This document shows positions 1 through 7,862 of a stretch of DNA of 64,000 nucleotides, piece after piece. Both the position numbers and the translations under genes were made by a program. Positions within the stretch are counted from its first letter, which is position 1, and the number at the start of each line of letters is the position of its first letter. The DNA is from Aliiroseovarius zhejiangensis. GTDB lineage: Bacteria; Pseudomonadota; Alphaproteobacteria; Rhodobacterales; Rhodobacteraceae. The DNA lies in assembly GCF_014656375.1 (NCBI RefSeq), contig NZ_BNCH01000009.1, forward strand, positions 44,792-108,791, in the 5' to 3' direction. The notes under the pieces were generated by a model. It searched no databases and had not been told where the DNA came from. It saw only the letters and a list, made by a program, of their open reading frames with translations.

Positions 1-503
1 CCGGACAGGTTCCCTTCACGCGCAGCACTGGCCCAATCCAGCGCGACGCGAGGGGCAACGGGAACGCCCGTTTCTGCGTAGTGGATCGCCGGGGCAAGCG
101 TTTCGGCCAGGGACAATCGGCCCCAATCTTCCGACAAGATGCAGAACGCATCGACCGCACCGGGAAGTGTCACGGCGTGGACGGATCGTTCCGGTATTCG
201 GGTGAAGCCATCGTTTCGCAACGCATCTGCGGACAACCCGGCAGGTGCCCGGCCTGATCCGTTCAGGGCGATGATGTCTTTCCGGTTCGGGGCATCCAGC
301 AGGACAAAGCAATCGCCGCCGATCCCGGTCATGTGAGGTTCGCAGATCCCAAGCAGGACGCCAGCGGCAATTGCCGCATCCACGGCATTCCCACCCCCGT
401 TCAGGATCTGGACGGCGACCTGCGCTGCCAGCGGGTGAGATGTGGCGCAGATCCCGTTCGTGGCATAAACCGGTGAGCGTCCCGGCAGGTGAAAGTCTCG
501 CAT
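1..503 (-). CDS. ggt: gamma-glutamyltransferase family protein, N-terminal part (cut by window edge)
   Basis: About 167 N-terminal residues are visible before the gene leaves the window on its 3' side. The frame begins MRDFHLPGRSPVYATNG and continues with GGNAVDAAIAAGVLLG and EPHMTGIGGDCFVLLD, the pattern of the gamma-glutamyltranspeptidase large subunit, an Ntn-hydrolase that cleaves gamma-glutamyl amides such as glutathione. The ATG at 503 follows an AGGGACC ribosome-binding site. There is no clear signal peptide, so a cytoplasmic member of the family is likely. The self-cleavage Thr and the small subunit lie outside the window, so activity and exact substrate cannot be judged. Confidence 0.85.
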   Translation of the reverse strand, partial: MRDFHLPGRSPVYATNGICATSHPLAAQVAVQILNGGGNAVDAAIAAGVLLGICEPHMTGIGGDCFVLLDAPNRKDIIALNGSGRAPAGLSADALRNDGFTRIPERSVHAVTLPGAVDAFCILSEDWGRLSLAETLAPAIHYAETGVPVAPRVALDWASAAREGNLS

Positions 504-610
504 GGTCCCTCTCGGTCGGGGTTTTGCGAAGCCTACGAGTAGACGCGGATTTTTCCAACATGCAGGTTCCCTGACAGGCTGGAACAAAAGTGTGACGAGC
601 GCCACACAGG

Positions 611-1117
611 TCAGATGATCTGCGTGTCCGCCAACTTGATGGTAAACTCCAACTTGTTGCGGACATTGCTGCGGTGATAGCGCAGATCCCGCGTCAGTTC
701 CTGAATAAGCGACCAGCCAAAACCGCCTTCGGGCAGGTCTTCGACGGGGACGTTCAAGCAGTGCTCTGACCTTTTCGGCAGGGCGCCATTGGGCAGGGGC
801 ACACCATCGTCAAGCACGGTGAACTCCAGACTGTCTTTCCGCCGCTTCACGCGCAGCTCAACCACGCCGTCCTTGTGGTGGGCATAGGCATGTTCCACCA
901 CATTGTTCAGAACCTCCGCCAACACAATTTCGATGACGCCGCTTTCGTCCGACGTCAGGCTCAGACGAGAAAATCCAGTCATCGACGCGCGCAACGCCCG
1001 GCGCACGGCCATCGGGCGGGCGGGGAATACCAGGCTCATCTCGTCCGTTTCTGGCGAAAGCGCAGAATTATGCCGCTGGTGAGCTTGCCCCATGAAGCAA
1101 AACGCCTCAGCCGGCAT
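611..1117 (-). CDS. RsbW/SpoIIAB-like anti-sigma factor kinase (HATPase_c_2)
   Basis: This is a small GHKL-fold ATPase. The N box is EIVLAEVLNNVVEHAY, the G1 box is DDGVP and the G2 loop is EGGFGWSLI. Proteins of this kind bind a sigma factor or phosphorylate a partner STAS protein. The partner gene lies immediately upstream and overlaps it by 11 nt, so the two are translationally coupled. The start is uncertain: the ATG at 1117 lies inside the upstream gene, and an ATG at 1093 (MGQAHQ) would give a length closer to the family norm. No sigma factor or PP2C phosphatase gene is visible nearby, so the target is unknown. Confidence 0.8.
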   Translation of the reverse strand: MPAEAFCFMGQAHQRHNSALSPETDEMSLVFPARPMAVRRALRASMTGFSRLSLTSDESGVIEIVLAEVLNNVVEHAYAHHKDGVVELRVKRRKDSLEFTVLDDGVPLPNGALPKRSEHCLNVPVEDLPEGGFGWSLIQELTRDLRYHRSNVRNKLEFTIKLADTQII

Positions 1118-1454
1118 CGGCGATGGGGCCGCCCAGCGCGGTTTCGAGTGTGGCGTGGATCGTGAACACGGTATCCATGCGGGTCAGTTTGAACACCTTC
1201 TGCACCGTGCCGGAAAGCCCGGCCAGTTCAAAGGACTTTGACGGCCCGACCTGTTTCATGGCCGCCACGATGGCACCCAGCCCGCTGGAATCGATGAAAT
1301 CGACCTGCGTCATGTCGACGACGATGCGATCTGGCCCCTGGTCAGTCAGTTCGCGCATTCGGTCCTTGAAGCTGATTGCGATGGCTGCGTCGATCCGGTG
1401 TTCATTCACTGTGATCACCCGCGCCCCGGCGGTGTCGAAATGGGCAAGTTCCAA
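1107..1454 (-). CDS. STAS-domain anti-anti-sigma factor
   Basis: A 115-residue protein that is a single STAS domain, like SpoIIAA/RsbV. The segment VDMTQVDFIDSSGLGAIVAA carries the DSSGLGA signature, whose serine is the usual phosphorylation site. The best start is TTG at 1454, seven bases after AAGGAG; no ATG in frame fits the domain better. The stop overlaps the downstream kinase gene. Together they form a partner-switching pair that would control a sigma factor or another output encoded elsewhere. Confidence 0.85.
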   Translation of the reverse strand: MELAHFDTAGARVITVNEHRIDAAIAISFKDRMRELTDQGPDRIVVDMTQVDFIDSSGLGAIVAAMKQVGPSKSFELAGLSGTVQKVFKLTRMDTVFTIHATLETALGGPIADAG

Positions 1455-1554
1455 CTGTATTCTCCTTCCCGCGATTGGTAGAACTACAGTCTAGACGGCG
1501 ATCGTTACCATTCGGTAAGCGTGGTCGGGAAATTGCTTAGGGATGGAGAGAACG

Positions 1555-2733
1555 ATGAAGAATGTCGTAATCGCAGGCGCGGCGCGCACGCCGATGGCCG
1601 GGTTTCAGGGGGCGTTTTCGGGTGTAGCTGCCGCCGATCTTGGGGGGGCCGCGATCAAGGCTGCGCTGGAAGATGCGGGCGCGGTACCTGCCCAGATCGA
1701 AGAGCTGTTGATGGGCTGCGTTCTGCCCGCAGGTCAGGGTCAGGCCCCGGCGCGTCAGGCCGGGTTTGCCGCCGGTTTGGGCAAGGAAGTGCCTGCGACC
1801 ACGCTGAACAAAATGTGCGGATCGGGCATGAAGACAACGATGATCGCTTTTGATCAGGTGACCCTTGGCGGCACGGACATCATGGTCGCGGGCGGTATGG
1901 AAAGCATGACCGAAGCGCCTTACCTGTTGCCGAAGATGCGCAGCGGTGCGCGCATCGGCCATGGGGCCGTGGTCGACCATATGTTCCTGGACGGGCTTGA
2001 GGATGCCTATGACAAGGGTCGCCTGATGGGCACCTTTGCCGAAGATTGCGCCGAAAGCTTCCAATTCACCCGCGAGGCGCAGGACGATTACGCATTGAAA
2101 TCCCTGTCAAACGCACTTGATGCGCAGAAGTCCGGCGCATTCGAAGGCGAGATCACACCGGTTACGATCAAGACCCGCAAGGGCGATGTCGTGGTGTCCG
2201 AGGATGAACAGCCCGGCAATGCGCGTCCCGAGAAAATCCCGACCCTGAAACCGGCATTCCGCAAGGATGGCACGGTGACGCCCGCGAACAGCTCGTCCAT
2301 CTCGGACGGAGCGGCGGCGCTGGTCGTCGCATCCGAAGAGGCCGCCAAGGCCAATGGGCTGAAGATCCGGGCCCGCGTTCTGGGTCACGCCAGTCACGCA
2401 CAGGAACCCAACCTGTTCCCGACCGCCCCCGTTCCTGCCGCGAAAAAGCTGTTGGACCGGCTGGGTTGGACAACCGACGACGTGGACCTGTGGGAAGTCA
2501 ACGAAGCGTTTGCCGTCGTTCCCATGGCGTTCATGCATGAACTGGGTCTGCCGCGCGACAAGGTGAACGTGAACGGTGGCGCCTGTGCGCTGGGCCATCC
2601 CATCGGCGCATCAGGTGCGCGGATCATCGTGACCCTGCTGAACGCTCTGGAAAAACGTGGGCTAAAACGCGGTGTGGCGGCGATCTGCATTGGCGGCGGC
2701 GAAGGCACCGCCATCGCGATTGAACGCGTCTGA
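1555..2733 (+). CDS. acetyl-CoA C-acetyltransferase (thiolase)
   Basis: A 392-residue thiolase, full length for the biosynthetic AtoB/PhaA type, which interconverts two acetyl-CoA and acetoacetyl-CoA. The acylated cysteine is Cys88 in LNKMCGSGMK. GGMESMTEAPYLLP, NEAFAVVPMAF, GGACALGHPIGASGARI and the C-terminal CIGGGEGTAIAIE supply the remaining active-site elements. Most relatives read GGAIALGHP and CIGGGMG, so an Ile-to-Cys and a Met-to-Glu change stand out, but the catalytic His and Cys are kept. An upstream ATG at 1543 is in frame, but GGAGAG at 1545-1550 is a good ribosome-binding site for 1555. A strong terminator follows, so the gene is probably monocistronic. The physiological acyl chain cannot be fixed from sequence. 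Confidence 0.92.
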   Translation: MKNVVIAGAARTPMAGFQGAFSGVAAADLGGAAIKAALEDAGAVPAQIEELLMGCVLPAGQGQAPARQAGFAAGLGKEVPATTLNKMCGSGMKTTMIAFDQVTLGGTDIMVAGGMESMTEAPYLLPKMRSGARIGHGAVVDHMFLDGLEDAYDKGRLMGTFAEDCAESFQFTREAQDDYALKSLSNALDAQKSGAFEGEITPVTIKTRKGDVVVSEDEQPGNARPEKIPTLKPAFRKDGTVTPANSSSISDGAAALVVASEEAAKANGLKIRARVLGHASHAQEPNLFPTAPVPAAKKLLDRLGWTTDDVDLWEVNEAFAVVPMAFMHELGLPRDKVNVNGGACALGHPIGASGARIIVTLLNALEKRGLKRGVAAICIGGGEGTAIAIERV

Positions 2734-2753
2734 GCCTGAGATTATAGACAGAG

Positions 2754-2778
2754 GGGCGCGGATCATCCGCGCCCTTTT
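2754..2778 (+). terminator. rho-independent terminator after the thiolase gene
   Basis: A perfect 10-bp inverted repeat, GGGCGCGGAT / ATCCGCGCCC (2754-2763 and 2765-2774), is followed by TTTT. The single base between the arms means the outer eight pairs form the stem in practice. Confidence 0.85.
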
Positions 2779-2793
2779 CCGATCGGAGCCCCC

Positions 2794-3249
2794 ATGGCGC
2801 GCGTCAATTATGCCGAACTTGCACAGGTGGTCGCATCCCTGACCGAAGGCGAACAGGACGAAGTGGCCCTGATGGCCACGCTCACCTGCGAGGTGCATCA
2901 CGCCGATGACCGTTTCGACTGGACCGGGTTTTACCGCGTCGTTGCCCCTGACCTTTTGAAAATCGGTCCTTATCAGGGCGGGCATGGCTGTTTGCAGATC
3001 CCGTTTTCGCGCGGGGTCTGCGGGGCGGCGGCACGCACGGGGCAGGTGCAGCTTGTGCCGGATGTCGATGCCTTTCCCGGCCACATCGCCTGTGCGTCCT
3101 CGACGCGGTCCGAGCTTGTCTTGCCGGTCTGGAACCGGAAGGGCGCATTGATCGGGGTGTTTGACATCGACAGCGATCAGCCGGACGCGTTCACGCAGGA
3201 CGATGCAGACCAACTGGCGGTGATCCTGTCCGCCACTTTCGTAAAATAG
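2794..3249 (+). CDS. msrC: GAF-domain free methionine-(R)-sulfoxide reductase
   Basis: A 151-residue single GAF domain of the YebR/fRMsr family, which reduces free L-methionine-(R)-S-oxide in the cytoplasm. The family blocks are present: DWTGFYRV, GPYQGGHGCLQIPFSRGVCGAAA, DVDAFPGHIACASSTRSELVLPV and GVFDIDSDQPDAF. The three conserved cysteines (in HGC, GVCG and IAC) match the resolving and catalytic cysteines described for the E. coli enzyme. The start has GATCGGAG upstream. It is separated from the thiolase by a terminator, so it should have its own promoter or depend on read-through. Confidence 0.88.
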   Translation: MARVNYAELAQVVASLTEGEQDEVALMATLTCEVHHADDRFDWTGFYRVVAPDLLKIGPYQGGHGCLQIPFSRGVCGAAARTGQVQLVPDVDAFPGHIACASSTRSELVLPVWNRKGALIGVFDIDSDQPDAFTQDDADQLAVILSATFVK

Positions 3250-3342
3250 CACCGACAGATTGCGCTTGCGTCGAATCATGCTTCTGCGCAATCGTGAAAT
3301 TATACGTGAAAATTTCACGACCTGTTTCATATCACGCAGGGG

Positions 3343-3924
3343 ATGCCTCGTATGTTGCACAGCGATCCGGTTTCACCACGCAGCCTGGGTGCCGACATTC
3401 GTGCGTTGCGAAAGTCGCGCGGGCTGACGCTGTCTGAACTGGCGGCGGGATTGGGGCGATCGGTCGGATGGCTCAGCCAGGTCGAGCGGGATATGTCCGA
3501 TCCGTCAATCTCTGACCTGCGCGCGGTGGCGCAGGCGCTTGGGGTGCCGATGTCGCTGCTGTTCGCCCATGCTTCGGCCCCGGCGGGCGAACAAGGGTAT
3601 GTGGTGCGGGCTGGCGCGCGCCGCCCGATGGGCTCGGGTGACGAAGGGTTGATCGAGGAACTCCTGTCCCCTGACCTGACCGATGATTTTGAAGTGGTGC
3701 ATTCCACTTTCAAACCCCGCTCGAAAATGCAGACCCCGGCGCTCCGACCAACGCAGGAGGTGGGGTACATGGTGTCCGGCAGGCTGGACCTGACCATCGG
3801 GGGCCGCCGGTTCACCGTGGCGCAGGGCGACAGCTTTCGCATCCGGGGCGAGTTGCACGAATGGGCGAACCCCTATGATGAACCCGCCGTTGCGATCTGG
3901 GTGATCGCGCCGCCGGTGTATTGA
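3343..3924 (+). CDS. XRE-family regulator with C-terminal cupin domain
   Basis: 193 residues. Residues about 15-70 form an HTH_3 domain (LRKSRGLTLSELAAGLGRSVGWLSQVERDMSDPSI split across two helices), and about 120-190 form a cupin_2 domain (VGYMVSGRLDLTIGGRRFTVAQGDSFRI). XRE-cupin proteins usually repress amine or amino-acid catabolic genes and sense a ligand in the cupin. It sits upstream of a GFA protein and two FAD/GcvT demethylases on the same strand, so control of those genes is a reasonable inference. ATG 3352 (MLHSD) is an alternative start. Confidence 0.85.
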   Translation: MPRMLHSDPVSPRSLGADIRALRKSRGLTLSELAAGLGRSVGWLSQVERDMSDPSISDLRAVAQALGVPMSLLFAHASAPAGEQGYVVRAGARRPMGSGDEGLIEELLSPDLTDDFEVVHSTFKPRSKMQTPALRPTQEVGYMVSGRLDLTIGGRRFTVAQGDSFRIRGELHEWANPYDEPAVAIWVIAPPVY

Positions 3925-3934
3925 GGAGGCCGAG

Positions 3935-4309
3935 ATGCTGCAGGGAAGCTGCCTGTGTGGTGCGATCAGATTTGAAACCGCAGCCCCACCAAAAGGCGTG
4001 TCGATGTGCCATTGCGGCCAGTGTCGAAAACAATCCGGTGGCTTATGGTCGTCGGCCTATGTGCCGGAGCGTGAGCTTCACATCGAGGGTGCGGTGAAGT
4101 GGTTTGCCTCAAGCCAAACCGCGAAGCGGGGCTTCTGCCCGACCTGTGGATCGTTTCTGTTCTGGAAAGCCCATGACGAGGACACGATCAGCTTCTCGCT
4201 GGGTGCCATTGATGGGCCGACAGGTCTGACCTTGGAAAAGCATATCTTCGTTGCCGACAAGGGCGACTACTACGACATCGCGGACGGCGTTCCGCAAAGC
4301 GACACCTAA
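3935..4309 (+). CDS. GFA / CENP-V family zinc-binding protein
   Basis: A 124-residue GFA-family protein with the expected cysteine pattern: GSCLCGAIRFE, MCHCGQCRKQSGG and GFCPTCGSFLFW, which bind two zinc ions in characterised members. The family was named for glutathione-dependent formaldehyde activation, but most members have unproven activity. The start follows GAGGAGG. It lies 10 bp after the XRE-cupin gene and 23 bp before an oxidative demethylase that would release formaldehyde or load it on tetrahydrofolate, so a part in one-carbon handling is possible but not shown. Confidence 0.85.
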   Translation: MLQGSCLCGAIRFETAAPPKGVSMCHCGQCRKQSGGLWSSAYVPERELHIEGAVKWFASSQTAKRGFCPTCGSFLFWKAHDEDTISFSLGAIDGPTGLTLEKHIFVADKGDYYDIADGVPQSDT

Positions 4310-4332
4310 CCCCTAAAAAGACGGAGCCTGCT

Positions 4333-6786
4333 ATGTCCGATTTCCCCACAAAAGCCCGCGTCGTCATCATCGGCGGCGGTGTGGTCGGTGCCTCGTCCCT
4401 GTATCATCTGGCCAAGAAGGGTTGGACCGATTGCGTGCTTCTGGAAAAGAACGAACTGACCGCCGGGTCAACCTGGCACGCGGCGGGGAATGTGCCGACT
4501 TTCTCGACCTCGTGGGCGGTGATGAACATGCAGCGCTATTCGACCGAGCTTTACGCGCAGTTGGGGGACGAGGTGGATTACCCGATGAACTACCACGTCA
4601 CCGGGTCGATCCGGCTGGCGCATTCCAGGGAACGAATGCAGGAGTTTCAACGCGCCGCCAGCATGGGGCGTTATCAGGGGATGGATATCGAGATCCTGTC
4701 GCCCGAAGAAACCAAGGCGCGTTATCCGTTTCTTGAAACCCATGACATTGTTGGCTCGCTTTATGATCCGCATGACGGAGATATCGACCCCGCACAGTTG
4801 ACGCAGGCGCTTGCCAAGGGCGCGCGAGACATGGGGGCGAAGGTCCTGCGCTTCTGCCCCGCCGAAGGGGTCACGCAACACGATGACGGCACCTGGACCG
4901 TCCACACGCCCAAGGGTGACATCGCTTGCGACTACGTCGTCAATGCCGCCGGGTATTACGCACAGCGGGTGGGCGAGTGGTTCAAGCCCTATGGCGGACG
5001 CACCGTGCCGATGATGGTGATGAGCCATCAATATCTGCTGTCCGAAGAAATCCCCGAGATTGAGGCCTTCACCAAGGAAACGGGCAAGAAGCTGCCCCTG
5101 CTGCGCGATGTGGATGTGTCCTATTACCTGCGGCAGGAGAAACACGGGTTCAACCTTGGCCCCTATGAACCCAATTGCCGCGCCCATTGGCACACCGACG
5201 ACGACCCGATGCCGGACGATTTCAGCTTCCAGCTTTGGAATGACGATCTGGACCGGATCGAGGATATCGTCACGGATGCGATGGAACGTGTGCCCGCGCT
5301 GGGCACAGCAGGCGTCAGCCGCGTGATCAACGGCCCGATCCCCTATGCTCCCGATGGGCTTCCCTTGATCGGCCCCATGCCGGGTGTGAAAAACGCGTTC
5401 GAGGCCTGTGTGTTCACCTTCGGCATCGCGCAAGGTGGTGGCGCGGGCAAGGTGCTGGCGGAATGGGTCGTCGATGGGCAAACCGAATGGGATATGTGGG
5501 CCTGCGACCCGCGCCGTTACACTGATTACACCGATCACGACTATTGCGTGCAGAAAGGGATGGAGGTGTATGGCAACGAGTACGCCATGCACTTTCCGCG
5601 CCACGAATGGCCTGCGGGGCGCGATAAGAAACTCTCACCCTTGCATTCACGCCTGAAAAAGGCTGGCGCCGTGTTCGGGGCATATAACGGGTGGGAGCGG
5701 GCCAACTGGTTCGCAAAGCCGGGGGATGACACATCGCTTGAGGCAACCCATACATGGGGCCGATCCGGGCCGTGGGAGGCGCGCATCCGCGAAGAGTGCG
5801 AAGCCGTGCGCGACCATTGCGGGATGCTGCCGATCACCGGGTTCACGCGGCTGAAAGTTAAAGGGCCGGGTGCGCGTGATTTCGTGGACAGCTTGACCGC
5901 CTCTCGCCTGCCGAAAGAGGGGCGCGTCAGTCTGGCCTATTTCCCGGATGCGCGTGGACGATGCCTGACAGAAATGTCTGTCATGGTGCATGGCCCGGAT
6001 GAGGTCGGGTTGATCACTGCCTCGGTCGCGCAATGGCATGATGCCGAGATATTCACGCGGCAGGCGCCGGATGGGATCACCGTAACCGATCATTCCAAGG
6101 ACGTTGAATGCCTGTTGGTGACAGGCCCGAAATCCCGCGAAATTCTTGGCAAGCTGGTCGTGGGGCATGACCTGACCCTGCCGTGGTTGTCGGCCAGTTT
6201 CGATGGTCAGGTCGCGGGGCAAGAGGCGGCATTGCTGCGGGTGTCCTTTGCCGGCGAACTTGGATGGGAAATCCATGCTGCCCCCGATGCGATGCCCGCG
6301 ATCTGGGACGCGCTTGTTGAAGAAGGCGTCAAACCCTTCGGCATGTATGCGTTGGACGCGCTGAGAATTGAGAAGGGATACAAGGCGTGGAAGGGCGATC
6401 TGTCGACGGATTACACGTTGTTGGAACTGGGTCTTGAGCGGTTCCTGCATCTGGACAAACTACAAGACTTTCCCGGCAAGGCGGCGCTGCAGGCAGAAGC
6501 GAAAGCCGGACCAAAGAAGCGGTTTGTCACCTTGACGATCGACGCTGGTGATGCGGATGCGCCTTACATGTCCTGCATCTGGCATGACGGCCAGATCGTC
6601 GGCGAAACCACGTCGGGCGGGTGGGGTTATCGTGCCGATGCCTCGATCGCCTTGGGCATGGTTCGGGCCGATCTGGCCGTGCCGGGCACAAAGGTCGAGG
6701 TCGAGATTTACGGCGAACGGTGTCCCGCCATCGTGCAGCCAGACCAGCCGCTATGGGATCCCCGCAACGAGCGGTTGCGCGCGTGA
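4333..6786 (+). CDS. FAD-dependent dimethylglycine/sarcosine dehydrogenase-like protein (DAO-GcvT)
   Basis: 817 residues in the dimethylglycine dehydrogenase layout: an N-terminal DAO flavin domain (about 8-375, GxGxxG at VVIIGGGVVGASS), a short FAO_M linker, a GcvT aminomethyltransferase domain (about 440-710) and a GcvT C-terminal barrel. His49 in GSTWHAAG is the position that carries covalent FAD in dimethylglycine and sarcosine dehydrogenases. Such enzymes demethylate N-methyl amines and pass the carbon to tetrahydrofolate. The substrate is not settled: the active-site side begins NVPTFSTSW, unlike the LIGQLRSSSN of its paralogue at 7863, so the two probably differ in specificity. The stop overlaps the start of the AraC-type regulator. 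Confidence 0.85.
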   Translation: MSDFPTKARVVIIGGGVVGASSLYHLAKKGWTDCVLLEKNELTAGSTWHAAGNVPTFSTSWAVMNMQRYSTELYAQLGDEVDYPMNYHVTGSIRLAHSRERMQEFQRAASMGRYQGMDIEILSPEETKARYPFLETHDIVGSLYDPHDGDIDPAQLTQALAKGARDMGAKVLRFCPAEGVTQHDDGTWTVHTPKGDIACDYVVNAAGYYAQRVGEWFKPYGGRTVPMMVMSHQYLLSEEIPEIEAFTKETGKKLPLLRDVDVSYYLRQEKHGFNLGPYEPNCRAHWHTDDDPMPDDFSFQLWNDDLDRIEDIVTDAMERVPALGTAGVSRVINGPIPYAPDGLPLIGPMPGVKNAFEACVFTFGIAQGGGAGKVLAEWVVDGQTEWDMWACDPRRYTDYTDHDYCVQKGMEVYGNEYAMHFPRHEWPAGRDKKLSPLHSRLKKAGAVFGAYNGWERANWFAKPGDDTSLEATHTWGRSGPWEARIREECEAVRDHCGMLPITGFTRLKVKGPGARDFVDSLTASRLPKEGRVSLAYFPDARGRCLTEMSVMVHGPDEVGLITASVAQWHDAEIFTRQAPDGITVTDHSKDVECLLVTGPKSREILGKLVVGHDLTLPWLSASFDGQVAGQEAALLRVSFAGELGWEIHAAPDAMPAIWDALVEEGVKPFGMYALDALRIEKGYKAWKGDLSTDYTLLELGLERFLHLDKLQDFPGKAALQAEAKAGPKKRFVTLTIDAGDADAPYMSCIWHDGQIVGETTSGGWGYRADASIALGMVRADLAVPGTKVEVEIYGERCPAIVQPDQPLWDPRNERLRA

Positions 6787-7745
6787 CGGATTGCGCAAGT
6801 CAATCCCCCATCCTTGTGGATATCGTGGTGGCGGACGGGTTCGTCCTGACCGAGTTCACGGCCATCGTCGAACTTCTGCGCACTGCCAACCGCGTGACCG
6901 CGAAAGAGGCGTTTCGATGGCGCTGGCTGTCAAAGCGCGGTGGCGTGGTGGGCTGCCGTGCCGGGATCACCATCGACACTCACCCCTTCGACAACAAGCA
7001 TACGGCACAGTATGTTTTTGTGCTGGGCAACTCGGACCCCGATGCCCCGGACCTGTCGATGCGCAAGACGATCAAGGCGTATCAATGGGCCGGTGCGCGT
7101 GTGATTTTGCTGTCGGAAGCCGCCAGTCGTTATATCTCCGAAACCGGTGAACAACTGATGAGCCACACCACCCACTGGGAAAACCGGGCGCTGTTGAATG
7201 AACGCGGCACGCCCGGCATGGGGTCAAATGCCCTTGCCGCTGATGACGGGCAGATCACCACAAGCGCGGGCATGGGGGCGACCTATGATCTGGTTCTGGG
7301 AATCCTGGGCGACCATCTCAGTGCAGCGGCGGTGGCGACGGTCACCGACATTTTCTTGCATGAAACCATCCGCACCTCGTCGACGCTGCAGCCGTTCGGG
7401 GGAAAGGAGCTGTCGCGCAGCGGCAATCGTACGCTCGATCAGTGTATCGAATTGATGCAGGCCAATCTGGAGGAACCTTTGCGAATTTCAGAGCTTGCCG
7501 GGTATCTGAATATTTCCGAAAGGTCATTGGAACGTCAGTTCCGCAAACATTTCGGCACCTCGCCGAACGCCTACTATCGCGAGCTACGGCTCAACCAAGC
7601 CAATACGCTTCTGTTGAAAACTTCGATGAGCGTGCGCGACGTCGGGTTGGCCTGCGGCTTTTCCAACGGGTTCTCGACCTTGTTCGGGCGGCATTTCGGG
7701 GTCACGCCCACCGCCCTCAGGCGCGCGCGAGGCCCCGCAGGATGA
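6783..7745 (+). CDS. GlxA-family AraC transcriptional regulator (GbdR-like)
   Basis: With a GTG start at 6783, overlapping the previous stop as GTGA, the protein is 320 residues. The N-terminal part (about 10-190) is a DJ-1/PfpI (GATase1-like) domain that lacks an obvious catalytic triad, and the C-terminal 100 residues form an AraC/XylS double HTH (RISELAGYLNISERSLERQF, then VRDVGLACGFSNGFSTLFGRHF). GbdR of Pseudomonas has this layout and activates glycine betaine, dimethylglycine and sarcosine catabolism. Its position between two dimethylglycine-dehydrogenase-like genes supports a similar job. A longer reading beginning upstream would overlap the demethylase gene and is less likely. Confidence 0.85.
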   Translation: MTDCASQSPILVDIVVADGFVLTEFTAIVELLRTANRVTAKEAFRWRWLSKRGGVVGCRAGITIDTHPFDNKHTAQYVFVLGNSDPDAPDLSMRKTIKAYQWAGARVILLSEAASRYISETGEQLMSHTTHWENRALLNERGTPGMGSNALAADDGQITTSAGMGATYDLVLGILGDHLSAAAVATVTDIFLHETIRTSSTLQPFGGKELSRSGNRTLDQCIELMQANLEEPLRISELAGYLNISERSLERQFRKHFGTSPNAYYRELRLNQANTLLLKTSMSVRDVGLACGFSNGFSTLFGRHFGVTPTALRRARGPAG

Positions 7746-7810
7746 CAGATTTCCGACAAATGTGACGGATCAGAAAGGTTCCGCTCCTGAAGATCATGCC
7801 ACCGTCACAT

Positions 7811-7852
7811 CAAACCCACATGGCCAAACCCACATGGCCAAACCTGCATGGA
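7811..7852 (+). repeat. 14-bp tandem repeat, three copies, upstream of a demethylase gene
   Basis: CAAACCCACATGGC occurs twice exactly (7811-7824, 7825-7838), then once with three changes (7839-7852, CAAACCTGCATGGA). The array ends 10 bp before the ATG at 7863, so it occupies the leader and ribosome-binding region. It could be a binding site for the upstream AraC-type regulator or a slippage product. Confidence 0.8.
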
Positions 7853-7862
7853 GTGAGAGATC

